In this document: positions 16,005-25,176 of the stretch, in pieces
Layout of the letters: each line of letters starts with the position of its first letter
How positions within the stretch are numbered: the stretch's first letter is position 1
Assembly (NCBI GenBank): GCA_000434775.1
Contig: FR895492.1
Coordinates: 42,538-87,952, forward strand
Direction of reading: 5' to 3'
Source of the DNA: Eggerthella sp. CAG:368
GTDB lineage: Bacteria; Actinomycetota; Coriobacteriia; Coriobacteriales; Eggerthellaceae
DNA length: 45,415 bases
Position numbers and translations under genes: made by a program
Notes under the pieces: generated by a model
Told to the model about the DNA's origin: nothing
Seen by the model: the letters and a program-made list of their open reading frames with translations, nothing else
Databases searched by the model: none

Positions 16005-16935
16005 TCACAAGCATCTGTTATCAATCGATGATCTTTCTCGGGAAGACATCGAAATCGTACTTAATCAGGCGCAAATGTTTGAAGAAGTAAACGAACGACC
16101 GATAAAAAAACTTCCGACACTTCGAGGAAAAACAGTCTGTAATCTTTTTCTTGAACCTTCCACTCGTACGAGGGGTTCATTTGAGCTTGCAGAAAAACGC
16201 CTATCATGTGATTCGCTCAATGCGGGAGGCTCCGCATCATCCACTGTAAAAGGTGAGAGTTTAGTTGATACGGTAAAAACGCTCAATTCCATGAAGGTTG
16301 ACATGTTTATCGTTCGCCATAAATGTGCTGGCTCCCCTTATTTGGTTTCTCAGCATACCAACGCTTCAGTCATTGATGCGGGCGACGGAAAACATCAGCA
16401 TCCTACTCAGGCTCTCTTAGATTTATATACCATTTGGAAAAATAAAGGCTCTTTTGAGGGTCTTAATGTTGGGATTGTGGGTGATATTGCTCATTCGCGC
16501 GTGTGTGGTTCGCTTGTTCCTGCGTTGAAAAAAATGGGTGCAACGGTAACACTCATTGCTCCTGCTACACTTTTGCCTGCACGTCCTGATGTCTTAGGTG
16601 CAGATGAGACAACTCCGTATTTTGATGAGGTTTTACCTCAGCTTGATGTTGTCTACATGCTTCGTATCCAAATGGAACGTTTAGAAGGTGCTCCTTTCCC
16701 GAGTTTGCGCGAATACCATCTTCTTTATGGTCTGACAGAAGAGCGTTCTTCACATATGAAATCTGATGCGATCATTTGTCATCCTGGCCCTATTAACCGT
16801 GGTGTTGAGCTTGATAGTTATATGGCTGATTGCTCTCAGTCGGTTATTGTTGACCAGGTTTTTTCGGGTGTTTGTGTTCGAATGGCTCTTATTTATCTTT
16901 TATTAGGAGGTGCCTCTGATGAAACAGCTCGTTAA
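15997..16935 (+). CDS. pyrB: Aspartate carbamoyltransferase catalytic chain
   Basis: First committed step of UMP synthesis: carbamoyl phosphate plus aspartate to carbamoyl aspartate. The carbamoyl-phosphate motif STRTR lies at residues 55-59 in FLEPSTRTRGSFELAEKRL; GDGKHQHPTQALLDLY and CHPGPINRGVEL are also canonical. Length 312, as expected. The ATG at 15997 is chosen because AGGGGG lies 5 bases upstream, with the GTG at 15991 inside that site. No pyrI regulatory chain is in the operon, so an unregulated or DHOase-associated enzyme is likely. Confidence 0.97.
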   Translation: MFNHKHLLSIDDLSREDIEIVLNQAQMFEEVNERPIKKLPTLRGKTVCNLFLEPSTRTRGSFELAEKRLSCDSLNAGGSASSTVKGESLVDTVKTLNSMKVDMFIVRHKCAGSPYLVSQHTNASVIDAGDGKHQHPTQALLDLYTIWKNKGSFEGLNVGIVGDIAHSRVCGSLVPALKKMGATVTLIAPATLLPARPDVLGADETTPYFDEVLPQLDVVYMLRIQMERLEGAPFPSLREYHLLYGLTEERSSHMKSDAIICHPGPINRGVELDSYMADCSQSVIVDQVFSGVCVRMALIYLLLGGASDETAR

Positions 16936-18211
16936 AAACGTACGCCTTATCGATCCCTCTCTTGGGCTTGATGAAGTGTCTGATGTTCTCATCGAAAATG
17001 GGGTTATTGCTGCTATTGGCACAAATGTTATAGATGACGACGCCGAGATTCTTGATAGAACTGGGTGTATCTGTGTTCCGGGTTTGATAGATATTCACGT
17101 TCATCTTCGTGAGCCGGGTGGGGAACATAAAGAAACTATTGCTACGGGCACAGCCGCAGCAGCACACGGTGGTTTTGTTGGAGTTTGTTCCATGCCTAAC
17201 ACCACTCCTACTACCGACAATGCTTCTGTGGTAGATTTTGTTTTAGAGCAAGCAGAAAAAGCTCATCATTGCCGCGTTTATCCAAGTGGCTCTTGCACTA
17301 AAGGCTTGAAGGGTGAATCTCTTTCTGAAATGGGAGATATGGTTTCTCATGGGGTTGTTGCTTTCACCGATGACGGTCGCGGTGTTCAGGATTCTGGCAT
17401 GATGCGTCGCGTCATGGATTATGCAAAGATGTTCAACAAAGTTGTTATGTCTCATTGCCAAGATGAGTCATTGGTTGGTCTTGGCCAGGTTAATGAAGGA
17501 GTAGTTTCAACCCGCCTAGGCATGGCTGGTTGGCCTTCGACAGGAGAAGAACTTCAGATTCAGCGGGACATTGCTCTGTCGGAGCTTACGGGTTGTCCCG
17601 TTCATATTCAGCATATAACCACTGCACGTGGCGTTGAGCTTGTTCGTGAAGGAAAACAGCGTGGTGTTCGTGTTACCTGCGAGGTAACACCTCATCATTT
17701 GGTTCTTAATGAAGATGATATTACTGAGTCATATGACACGAACTTGAAGATGAATCCACCGCTGAGAACTAAAGAAGACAATGAAGTTCTCATCGCTGCG
17801 GTAGCCGATGGCACGATTGATTGCGTGGTAACAGATCATGCTCCTCATGCTGCTCACGAAAAAGAGCGCGAATTCGAACTTGCTCCTTTTGGTATGACGG
17901 GTCTTGAAACTTCACTCGGTGTGATTCTTACCTATCTTGTTCGTCCCGGCTTTATTTCGTATGAACGAATGGTTGAGTTGATGGCGATTGCGCCACGCGA
18001 AATTCTTGGCCTAGATCCTCTTTCTTTAAAGGTTGGATCTTGTGCCGATTTAACCATCTTTGACCCTGAACTTGTTTGGACTGTAAGTGCAGATGATATG
18101 TACTCTAAGGCAAAAAATAGCGGTTTTTTGGGCTTTGATTTAGTTGGACGAGCTACTGATGTTTTTGTCGGAGGTTCTCTTACCATGAAAGAAGGTCGTG
18201 TTGTTGATTAG
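16919..18211 (+). CDS. pyrC: Dihydroorotase, type I
   Basis: Cyclises carbamoyl aspartate to dihydroorotate. The amidohydrolase metal site is visible: HVHLREPG (His60, His62), SHCQDE (His179), HIQHITTARG and TDHAPH. At the bridging position the sequence reads AFTDDGRG (Asp151/Asp152) where type II enzymes have a carbamylated lysine, as known for the Bacillus/Aquifex class. The ATG at 16919 follows AGGAGG by 8 bases and overlaps pyrB by 17 bases. Length 430, typical of type I. In Aquifex, this class forms a complex with PyrB; the adjacent gene would allow that here. Confidence 0.96.
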   Translation: MKQLVKNVRLIDPSLGLDEVSDVLIENGVIAAIGTNVIDDDAEILDRTGCICVPGLIDIHVHLREPGGEHKETIATGTAAAAHGGFVGVCSMPNTTPTTDNASVVDFVLEQAEKAHHCRVYPSGSCTKGLKGESLSEMGDMVSHGVVAFTDDGRGVQDSGMMRRVMDYAKMFNKVVMSHCQDESLVGLGQVNEGVVSTRLGMAGWPSTGEELQIQRDIALSELTGCPVHIQHITTARGVELVREGKQRGVRVTCEVTPHHLVLNEDDITESYDTNLKMNPPLRTKEDNEVLIAAVADGTIDCVVTDHAPHAAHEKEREFELAPFGMTGLETSLGVILTYLVRPGFISYERMVELMAIAPREILGLDPLSLKVGSCADLTIFDPELVWTVSADDMYSKAKNSGFLGFDLVGRATDVFVGGSLTMKEGRVVD

Positions 18212-19541
18212 TTCTTTGCTTGAGAATACGAGTAAAGCAGGGTTAAAACCTGCAAAGCTCGTTTTAGAAGATGGTCTCGTTCTAGAAGGATATTCCTGTG
18301 GTGCAGAGGGAGAAGTTTTTGGTGAAGTCTGTTTCAATACGTCACTTGAAGGCTACCTTGAAGTGATTTCTGATCCGTCCTATGCGGGTCAAATTATCAC
18401 GATGACGTATCCGCAGATTGGCAACTATGGCGTTAATCTGGACGATCTTCAATCAGACGAACTTGCTCTTCGTGGCTTGATCGTACATGAAATGTGTTTC
18501 ACTCCTTCAAATTGGCGTTCAAGTGTTTCTCTTCCTGACTTTCTCTCTTCACGAGGAGTCGTTACGTTGGCGGGTGTCGATACACGAACGCTTACAAGTC
18601 ACATTAGAGATAATGGCGCTCAGCGGGGCGTTATTTCTACCATTGACCTAGATACGGAAAGTCTTTTGACCAAGGTAAGGAATTCTGAATCAATCGTTGG
18701 TATCAACCTTGCAAAAACGGTTAGTCGTGAAGTAAAGGAAGAGTTTAACGAACTTCCTGCAAGTCATTCTTTTGTGATTGCTTCCCCCGATAGGACCCGT
18801 TATAACGTTGTAGCCTACGATTGTGGCGTAAAAAAATCCATTCTTCAGGGTCTTATTCGCGTGGGCTGTAAACTCACGGTTGTTCCTTGGGATACCCCTG
18901 CTGAAGAGGTTTTGGCGCTTAATCCCGATGGGGTCTTTTTGAGTAACGGTCCAGGGGATCCTGGCGCCGTTTCTGAAACGTTCTCTCAGGTTGAAAAGCT
19001 GATTGGCAAAGTTCCCTTGTTTGGTATTTGCTTAGGACATCAGATGATTTCACTTGCGAGTGGTGCAAAGATGGAAAAACTCAAGTTTGGCCACCGTGGC
19101 GGAAATCAGCCCGTTATGAATTTACGTACACAGCGCGTTGAGATTACAGCACAGAATCACGGATTCGGCTTATTGTTTGATTCGTTGGGACCTTTGATTC
19201 CTGCGCTTTCTGGTGGAGAGGAAAGCCATCACACCGATCTTCGGTTTTGGGCTAAAGCGGGAATTGCTCCTGTTGTTCAAAATGAAAAGTTTGGTCGAAT
19301 TCAACTGACACATGTAAACCTCAATGATGGCACTGCAGAAGGAATTGCATTTTTAGATCAGCCTGTTTTCTCGGTTCAATATCATCCTGAGGCAAACCCC
19401 GGACCAACTGATTCCCATTATTTATTCACTGCGTTTACTAAGCTGATGGATGGAAACGTAGATTATCTCGATATCGATATTGCGAAAGACCGTCTTGCGG
19501 GATGGGTTTTTGGTGAAGCAGAAGGGGGCAATCGTGCCTAA
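18201..19541 (+). CDS. carA: Carbamoyl-phosphate synthase small subunit
   Basis: Glutaminase subunit that supplies ammonia to CarB. The N-terminal CPSase_S domain (GYSCGAEGEVFGEVCFNTS) is followed by a class I glutamine amidotransferase with GICLGHQ (catalytic Cys about 277) and the VQYHPEANPGP His/Glu site. Length is 446, well above the usual 355-380. Most of the excess is an insertion of about 30 residues between AQNHGF and THVNLNDGT, plus a longer C-terminus. The start is uncertain: GTG 18198, TTG 18201 and TTG 18204 are adjacent; AGAAGG at 18190-18195 best suits 18201 or 18204. All overlap the pyrC stop. Confidence 0.94.
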   Translation: MLISSLLENTSKAGLKPAKLVLEDGLVLEGYSCGAEGEVFGEVCFNTSLEGYLEVISDPSYAGQIITMTYPQIGNYGVNLDDLQSDELALRGLIVHEMCFTPSNWRSSVSLPDFLSSRGVVTLAGVDTRTLTSHIRDNGAQRGVISTIDLDTESLLTKVRNSESIVGINLAKTVSREVKEEFNELPASHSFVIASPDRTRYNVVAYDCGVKKSILQGLIRVGCKLTVVPWDTPAEEVLALNPDGVFLSNGPGDPGAVSETFSQVEKLIGKVPLFGICLGHQMISLASGAKMEKLKFGHRGGNQPVMNLRTQRVEITAQNHGFGLLFDSLGPLIPALSGGEESHHTDLRFWAKAGIAPVVQNEKFGRIQLTHVNLNDGTAEGIAFLDQPVFSVQYHPEANPGPTDSHYLFTAFTKLMDGNVDYLDIDIAKDRLAGWVFGEAEGGNRA

Positions 19542-22500
19542 AAGAACTGATATTAAACGAATTCTGGTTATTGGTTCTGGTCCTATCGTTATTGGTCAGG
19601 CTTGTGAATTCGACTATTCAGGAGCTCAGGCGTGCAAGGTTTTAAAAGAGGATGGTTACGAGGTAATCCTTGTTAACTCTAATCCTGCCACCATCATGAC
19701 CGACCCTGAGTTGGTTGATAGAACCTATGTTGAACCCATTACTCTTGAATACGTTGAAAAGGTAATCGAAAAAGAACGTCCTGATGCGCTCTTGCCAACT
19801 CTTGGTGGACAAACGGGTCTTAACACTGCCGTAGAGCTTGCTAAGGCTGGCGTCCTTGATAAGTATGGCGTTGAGATGATTGGCTGCGATCTTGCCGCTA
19901 TTGAACGCGGAGAAGACCGAAAGCAGTTCAACGAAGCAATGGCAGAAATTGGCCTTGAAGTTGCTCGCAGTGGATATGCCTATTCGGTCGAGGATGCTCT
20001 TTCTTTGGCTGAACGCATGGGTTATCCGCTTGTTTTACGCCCTTCTTTTACCCTTGGTGGTGCTGGTGGCGGTATTGCACACACCGAAGAGGAACTTCGC
20101 TTAATTGTTTCTCAAGGGTTGGAGCTTTCCCCTGTTTCTGAAGTGCTGGTTGAAGAGAGCATCGAGGGCTGGAAAGAATATGAGATGGAGGTCATGCGCG
20201 ATAAAGCGGGTAATGGCATCATTATTTGCTCTATTGAAAATTTTGACCCTATGGGTGTTCACACTGGAGATTCTATTACGGTAGCACCTGCTCAGACGCT
20301 TTCCGATGTGGAATATCAACGTATGCGTGTTGCGTCTTTGGCAATTCTTGAAAAGATTGGCGTTGAAACAGGTGGTTCCAATGTTCAGTTTGCGCTTAAT
20401 CCTAAAGATGGACGCCTGATTATCATTGAGATGAATCCACGTGTTTCTCGCTCATCAGCACTCGCTTCAAAAGCTACGGGCTTTCCTATTGCTAAGGCTG
20501 CCGCAAAGCTTGCAGTTGGTTATACGCTTGACGAAATCACCAATGACATCACCAAAGCTACTCCTGCTTGTTTTGAGCCATCAATTGATTACTGTGTTGT
20601 CAAAGTTCCTCGTTTTGCCTTTGAGAAATTTAAAGGTACCGACACCACGCTTTCTACGCGTATGAAAGCTGTTGGCGAAATCATGGCTATTGGTCGTACC
20701 TTCGAAGAGTCGCTCGGGAAAGCTATGCGTTCACTCGAAAACGGACGTATGGGTTTAGGTGGCGATGGTAAAGACGATTTCGATGAGAGCCGTTTTGATG
20801 AGTTCGTTGCTCTTCCTACTGAAGATCGTATTTTCTATCTTGCGGAGGCGTTTCGTCGTGGTTGGTCTGTTGATGAGGTTCATGCTGCATCAAAGATTGA
20901 CCCTTGGTTTTTGTCTCGTATTTGTGACGTTATTATGGTTGAACAGTCGCTCAGACAGCGCACGCTTTCTGATCTTTCCGCTCAAGATATGCTGTGTGCT
21001 AAGCAGTACGGAATTTCTGATGAACAAATTGCTTACCTGTGCAATTCTGATGAACTTTCGGTTAGGGCCTATCGTAAAGAACTCGGTGTAATTCCTGTTT
21101 TTAAGACGGTTGATACCTGTGCTGCCGAATTTAAGAGCGAAACAGAATATCACTATAAAACCTACGAAATAGGAACGAGCGAGATTAAGCCAGCTTCTAA
21201 AAAGCGCGCAATGATTCTGGGTGCCGGCCCTAACCGTATTGGTCAGGGTATTGAGTTTGACTATTGTTGTGTTCATGCAAGTTATGCTCTGCGTGAGGCT
21301 GGCTTTGAAACCATTATGGTTAATTGCAATCCAGAAACCGTTTCAACCGACTATGACACGTCCGATCGTCTGTACTTCGAGCCTCTAACCTTCGAAGATG
21401 TTATGGATATTGTTGATGTTGAACACCCTGACGGAGTAGTGGTAACCCTTGGCGGACAAACCCCTCTTAAGCTTGCGCGCGCTTTGGAGGAGGCGGGTGT
21501 TCATATTATGGGAACGAAGCCTTCTGCTATCGATCTTGCAGAAGATCGCGATCGTTTTTCTGAAATACTTGACGAACTTTCTATCGTGTATCCCGCTGCC
21601 GGCATGGCTTCCTCGTTTGAGGAAGCCTGTCAGGTTGCCGATCGTATTGGTTTCCCACTACTCGTTCGTCCGAGCTATGTTCTTGGCGGGCGTGGAATGG
21701 TAATTGCCTACGATGCTAAGTATCTTGAAAAATACATGGCCGAGGCTGCTCGTATTACACCTGATCATCCAGTGTATCTCGATCGTTTTCTTGAAGGAGC
21801 TATCGAATGCGATGTCGACGCCCTTTGTGACGGTGATGAGGTTTACATCGGAGGGGTATTGGAGCATATCGAAGAGGCAGGCGTTCATTCGGGCGACTCT
21901 GCTTGTTGCATTCCTCCCTTCACCCTTTCCGAGGCTCAAGTCAGCCAGCTTCGTTCCATTACGCGACGTCTTGCACTGCGTCTCGGTGTTGTGGGCTTGA
22001 TCAACATTCAATTTGCCATCAAGGACATGGTAGTTTATGTAATTGAAGCTAACCCACGTGCTTCAAGAACCGTTCCTTTTGTCTCGAAAGCTACTGGTGT
22101 TCCACTGGCTAAGTTGGCTGCTCGCATTATGGCAGGGGAGAAAATCGCATCCTTTGGTTTGCCTGACGATGAGCGCCGACAGGCCCATTACTGCGTTAAG
22201 GAAGCGGTAATGCCTTTCGGTCGTTTCCCAGGAACTGATGTAATTCTTGGTCCTGAAATGAAATCAACGGGTGAGGTTATGGGTATCGCCTACAACTTCC
22301 CAACTGCTTATGCAAAGACACAAGCTGCCGTTTCAACTGATCTTCCAGTATCGGGAACTTGCTTTATTTCGGTTTGCGATCGTGACAAGCGCGCAATTAT
22401 TCCTTTAGCACGCGATTTGGTACGTATGGGCTTTACGCTGGTCTCAACTGAAGGCACGGCTCGTGCCTTGACGGCTGCAAATATTCCTTGCGAAAAGATT

Positions 22501-22764
22501 GGTCGTGTGAGCGAGCCCGAGCCTAATATTGGTTCAATGATCAATGGTGGGAAGATCGATTTGGTTATCAATACGCCTTTCGGCCAGGATACCCGTCCTG
22601 ATGGGTATCATCTTCGTACTTTGGCAGTGCGACATAATTTGTGCTATGTTACTACGCTTGCAGGTGCTCAAGCTTTCGTATCTGCAATCGAAACCCTTCA
22701 GAGTCAAAGTCCTTCCGTTATTGCTCTGCAGGATCTTGATCAATGGAAAGAAAGCAAGGAGTAA
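19534..22764 (+). CDS. carB: Carbamoyl-phosphate synthase large subunit
   Basis: Makes carbamoyl phosphate from bicarbonate, ammonia and two ATP. The 1076-residue protein shows the classic duplicated synthetase. The first half has GSGPIVIGQACEFDYSG and MNPRVSRSSALASKATG; the second has GAGPNRIGQGIEFDYC and ANPRASRTVPFVSKATG. A C-terminal MGS-like regulatory domain follows (STEGTARALTAANIPCEKI). GTG at 19534 follows AAGGGGG and overlaps the carA stop by 8 bases. The long frame continues further upstream inside carA but the family motif starts right after this GTG. Confidence 0.98.
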   Translation: MPKRTDIKRILVIGSGPIVIGQACEFDYSGAQACKVLKEDGYEVILVNSNPATIMTDPELVDRTYVEPITLEYVEKVIEKERPDALLPTLGGQTGLNTAVELAKAGVLDKYGVEMIGCDLAAIERGEDRKQFNEAMAEIGLEVARSGYAYSVEDALSLAERMGYPLVLRPSFTLGGAGGGIAHTEEELRLIVSQGLELSPVSEVLVEESIEGWKEYEMEVMRDKAGNGIIICSIENFDPMGVHTGDSITVAPAQTLSDVEYQRMRVASLAILEKIGVETGGSNVQFALNPKDGRLIIIEMNPRVSRSSALASKATGFPIAKAAAKLAVGYTLDEITNDITKATPACFEPSIDYCVVKVPRFAFEKFKGTDTTLSTRMKAVGEIMAIGRTFEESLGKAMRSLENGRMGLGGDGKDDFDESRFDEFVALPTEDRIFYLAEAFRRGWSVDEVHAASKIDPWFLSRICDVIMVEQSLRQRTLSDLSAQDMLCAKQYGISDEQIAYLCNSDELSVRAYRKELGVIPVFKTVDTCAAEFKSETEYHYKTYEIGTSEIKPASKKRAMILGAGPNRIGQGIEFDYCCVHASYALREAGFETIMVNCNPETVSTDYDTSDRLYFEPLTFEDVMDIVDVEHPDGVVVTLGGQTPLKLARALEEAGVHIMGTKPSAIDLAEDRDRFSEILDELSIVYPAAGMASSFEEACQVADRIGFPLLVRPSYVLGGRGMVIAYDAKYLEKYMAEAARITPDHPVYLDRFLEGAIECDVDALCDGDEVYIGGVLEHIEEAGVHSGDSACCIPPFTLSEAQVSQLRSITRRLALRLGVVGLINIQFAIKDMVVYVIEANPRASRTVPFVSKATGVPLAKLAARIMAGEKIASFGLPDDERRQAHYCVKEAVMPFGRFPGTDVILGPEMKSTGEVMGIAYNFPTAYAKTQAAVSTDLPVSGTCFISVCDRDKRAIIPLARDLVRMGFTLVSTEGTARALTAANIPCEKIGRVSEPEPNIGSMINGGKIDLVINTPFGQDTRPDGYHLRTLAVRHNLCYVTTLAGAQAFVSAIETLQSQSPSVIALQDLDQWKESKE

Positions 22765-22766
22765 CA

Positions 22767-23555
22767 ATGGCAAAAGTTTTACAAAGAAAGGGCACGGTAC
22801 TATCGAACAAAGCATGTACCGATACGCTCTATTTGATTGAAATCGCTGTTGAAGATATTCCTCTCAATATTGCAGCAGGTCAGTTCGTTCACGTTAAGAT
22901 TCCTGGCATGGAAGATCATATTTTACGCCGTCCTTTTTCGGTCTTTTATGTGAATAGTGATACCTCCTCTTTGGTTATTTTGTATCAGGTTGTTGGTCAT
23001 GGTTCTCTCCGTCTTACTCAGTTGAAAAAGGGGGATGAACTTGATCTTATGGGTCCAATCGGTCATGGTTGGCGTATTCCGGCGCAGGAGCCAAAAAAAG
23101 CTCTTCTCGTGGCCGGTGGTGTTGGAGGTGCGCCTTTGTTCATGCATGCGCAAGATCTTCTCAATGCTGGATTTGATGTTGAAGTTATCCTTGGGGCTCA
23201 AACTAAAGATGCGCTTGTGGTTCTTGATTCCTATAAAACACTCTTGGACGGTCACATTCATATAGCTACTGACGACGGAACCTTAGGTCATAAAGGTTTC
23301 TGTACTGATTTAGTTGTGAGTGAGCTGCATAGTAACAAGCCGAATTATGTTGCATGTTGTGGTCCTGAACCCATGATGAAAATCGTTTCGCAAATGTGTC
23401 TAGATGCTCAAGTTCCCACTGCAATTTCCTTGGAAAAAAGGATGGCATGCGGTATTGGAGCCTGCCTTTCTTGTGTGGTTGCCACTTCTGAGGGAAATAA
23501 AAGAGCTTGCGTCGATGGGCCAGTTTTTGATGCACGTGAGGTGATTTGGGAATGA
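22767..23555 (+). CDS. pyrK: Dihydroorotate dehydrogenase electron transfer subunit
   Basis: FAD and [2Fe-2S] protein that passes electrons from PyrD to NAD+. Domains: FAD-binding barrel (LRRPFSVFYV, about 53-62), NAD-binding fold (LLVAGGVGGAPLF), and a C-terminal iron-sulphur motif with Cys228, Cys233, Cys236 and Cys248. The ATG at 22767 follows AAGGAG by 6 bases, 2 bases after the carB stop; length 262. The TGA stop overlaps the pyrD ATG. Its presence shows that the next gene is a class 1B, NAD-linked enzyme, suited to anaerobic growth. Confidence 0.96.
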   Translation: MAKVLQRKGTVLSNKACTDTLYLIEIAVEDIPLNIAAGQFVHVKIPGMEDHILRRPFSVFYVNSDTSSLVILYQVVGHGSLRLTQLKKGDELDLMGPIGHGWRIPAQEPKKALLVAGGVGGAPLFMHAQDLLNAGFDVEVILGAQTKDALVVLDSYKTLLDGHIHIATDDGTLGHKGFCTDLVVSELHSNKPNYVACCGPEPMMKIVSQMCLDAQVPTAISLEKRMACGIGACLSCVVATSEGNKRACVDGPVFDAREVIWE

Positions 23556-24466
23556 CGGTTAAGACTCAAATTAATCTGGGTGGTTTGTGCATGAAAAACC
23601 CTGTTACCACCTGTTCTGGAACGTTTGCTTCAGGCCAGGAGTATTCTGATTTCGTCGATGTTTCCAAATTGGGTGCGGTAACTACAAAGGGCGTATCTTT
23701 ACATGGATGGACGGGTAATGCCACTCCTCGTATTGCTGAAACTCCCTCTGGAATGCTCAATTCTATTGGTTTGCAAAATCCGGGAGTTCAAACGCTTATC
23801 AATCGTGATCTTCCTTGGCTGAAAGAGAACAACGCAACTATCATTGTTAATGTTTCAGGGCATAGCACTGAAGAATACGTTTCAGTAGTTGAAGCGTTAG
23901 AAGAATCAAGCTTAGCTGATGCCTACGAAATCAATATTTCCTGTCCTAATGTTGATAGTGGTGGAGCCGCTTTAGGTACTGATCCAGTGCTTGCTGGAAA
24001 AGTTACGCAGGCTTGTAGAGAAGCAACTAAGCGTCCTTTGATCGTGAAGCTTACTCCAAACGTTACTGACGTTACTGAAATTGCTAAAGCAGTTGAAGCA
24101 GCGGGAGCCGATGCTATTTCTTTGATCAATACTCCGCTTGGTATGGCAATTGATCCTTATACGCGCAAACCGCTCTTAGCTCGCGTTGTAGGAGGAATGT
24201 CAGGACCTGCGGTTAAGCCTATCGCTCTTCGCATGGTTTGGCAGACTTATCAGTCTGTTTTCATTCCTATTTTAGGAATGGGGGGAATTACGTCTGGCCT
24301 TGACGCGATAGAATTTATGCTCGCTGGAGCAACGGCAGTTGCTGTAGGAACTGCAAACTTTATTAACCCCTGTGCCTCTATTGAGGTTTTACAGGGTATC
24401 ATTTCCTATTGTGAAGAAATGGGCGTTGAAGACGTACATGAGTTGATAGGAGCTCTCGAGTGCTAA
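23552..24466 (+). CDS. pyrD: Dihydroorotate dehydrogenase, class 1B catalytic subunit
   Basis: Oxidises dihydroorotate to orotate with FMN. The class 1 catalytic cysteine is in EINISCPNVDSGG (Cys131). FMN-phosphate-binding segments GGMSGPAVKPIALR and GMGGITSG are present. Length 304, typical of PyrD-IB. The ATG at 23552 overlaps the pyrK stop as ATGA and follows GAGGTG by 9 bases; the TTG at 23546 is too close to that site. Electrons go to NAD+ through PyrK rather than to quinone. Confidence 0.96.
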   Translation: MTVKTQINLGGLCMKNPVTTCSGTFASGQEYSDFVDVSKLGAVTTKGVSLHGWTGNATPRIAETPSGMLNSIGLQNPGVQTLINRDLPWLKENNATIIVNVSGHSTEEYVSVVEALEESSLADAYEINISCPNVDSGGAALGTDPVLAGKVTQACREATKRPLIVKLTPNVTDVTEIAKAVEAAGADAISLINTPLGMAIDPYTRKPLLARVVGGMSGPAVKPIALRMVWQTYQSVFIPILGMGGITSGLDAIEFMLAGATAVAVGTANFINPCASIEVLQGIISYCEEMGVEDVHELIGALEC

Positions 24467-25173
24467 ATTTCAATAGTGAACCACGTAGCGATAGAGTAAT
24501 TGTTGCTTTTGATTGCGATAAAAAGCGTGCGTTCGAATTGGCGGACATGCTTTCAGGTCATGCTAAATGGGTTAAGGTTGGTATGACATTGTTTTATCAA
24601 GAGGGTCCAGCTATTGTTAAGGAACTTAAAGATCGAGGCTTTAATGTTTTTCTCGATCTTAAATTTCATGACATTCCTCATCAGGTAGAAGGCGCTGCTC
24701 GCTCTGCAATTTCTGCTGGAGCCGATATGGTCACCATGCATGCGATCGGCGGAGTCGAAATGATGAAGGCCGCCAAAAAGGGTGTCGATGACGCAGCTCA
24801 GGGGAATAACCCTATTACGTTAGCTGTCACTGTTTTAACAAGCATGAATAAAGAAACACTGAATGCTACGGGTGTTTCTGGGGAAATAATCGATCAAATA
24901 CGCCGATTGGCTCTGCAGGCTCAAGAAGCATGTCTAACAGGCGTAGTTGCTTCTCCTCACGAAGCAAACATGCTTCGTGAGTTGCTGGGTTCCGATGCTT
25001 TTATTGTTACTCCAGGCGTTCGCCCTACTGGAGCAAGTCTCGATGATCAGAGTCGCGTAATGACGCCGAAAGAAGCATTTGACCAGGGAGCATCTCATAT
25101 TGTTATTGGACGTCCCGTTACTGGCGCCAGTGATCCTCGCGCCGCTTTTGATGAAATTGTGAAAGGACTATAA
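24460..25173 (+). CDS. pyrF: Orotidine 5'-phosphate decarboxylase
   Basis: Last step to UMP. The active-site signature DLKFHDIPHQV carries Asp66, Lys68 and Asp71; VTPGVRP and the phosphate-binding HIVIGRPVTGA are canonical. Length 237. GTG at 24460 overlaps the pyrD stop as GTGCTAA and follows AGGAG by 7 bases. PyrF is complete here, so its substrate OMP must be made by an orotate phosphoribosyltransferase; the gene in the next slot looks degenerate. Confidence 0.97.
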   Translation: MLNFNSEPRSDRVIVAFDCDKKRAFELADMLSGHAKWVKVGMTLFYQEGPAIVKELKDRGFNVFLDLKFHDIPHQVEGAARSAISAGADMVTMHAIGGVEMMKAAKKGVDDAAQGNNPITLAVTVLTSMNKETLNATGVSGEIIDQIRRLALQAQEACLTGVVASPHEANMLRELLGSDAFIVTPGVRPTGASLDDQSRVMTPKEAFDQGASHIVIGRPVTGASDPRAAFDEIVKGL

Positions 25174-25176
25174 GGA

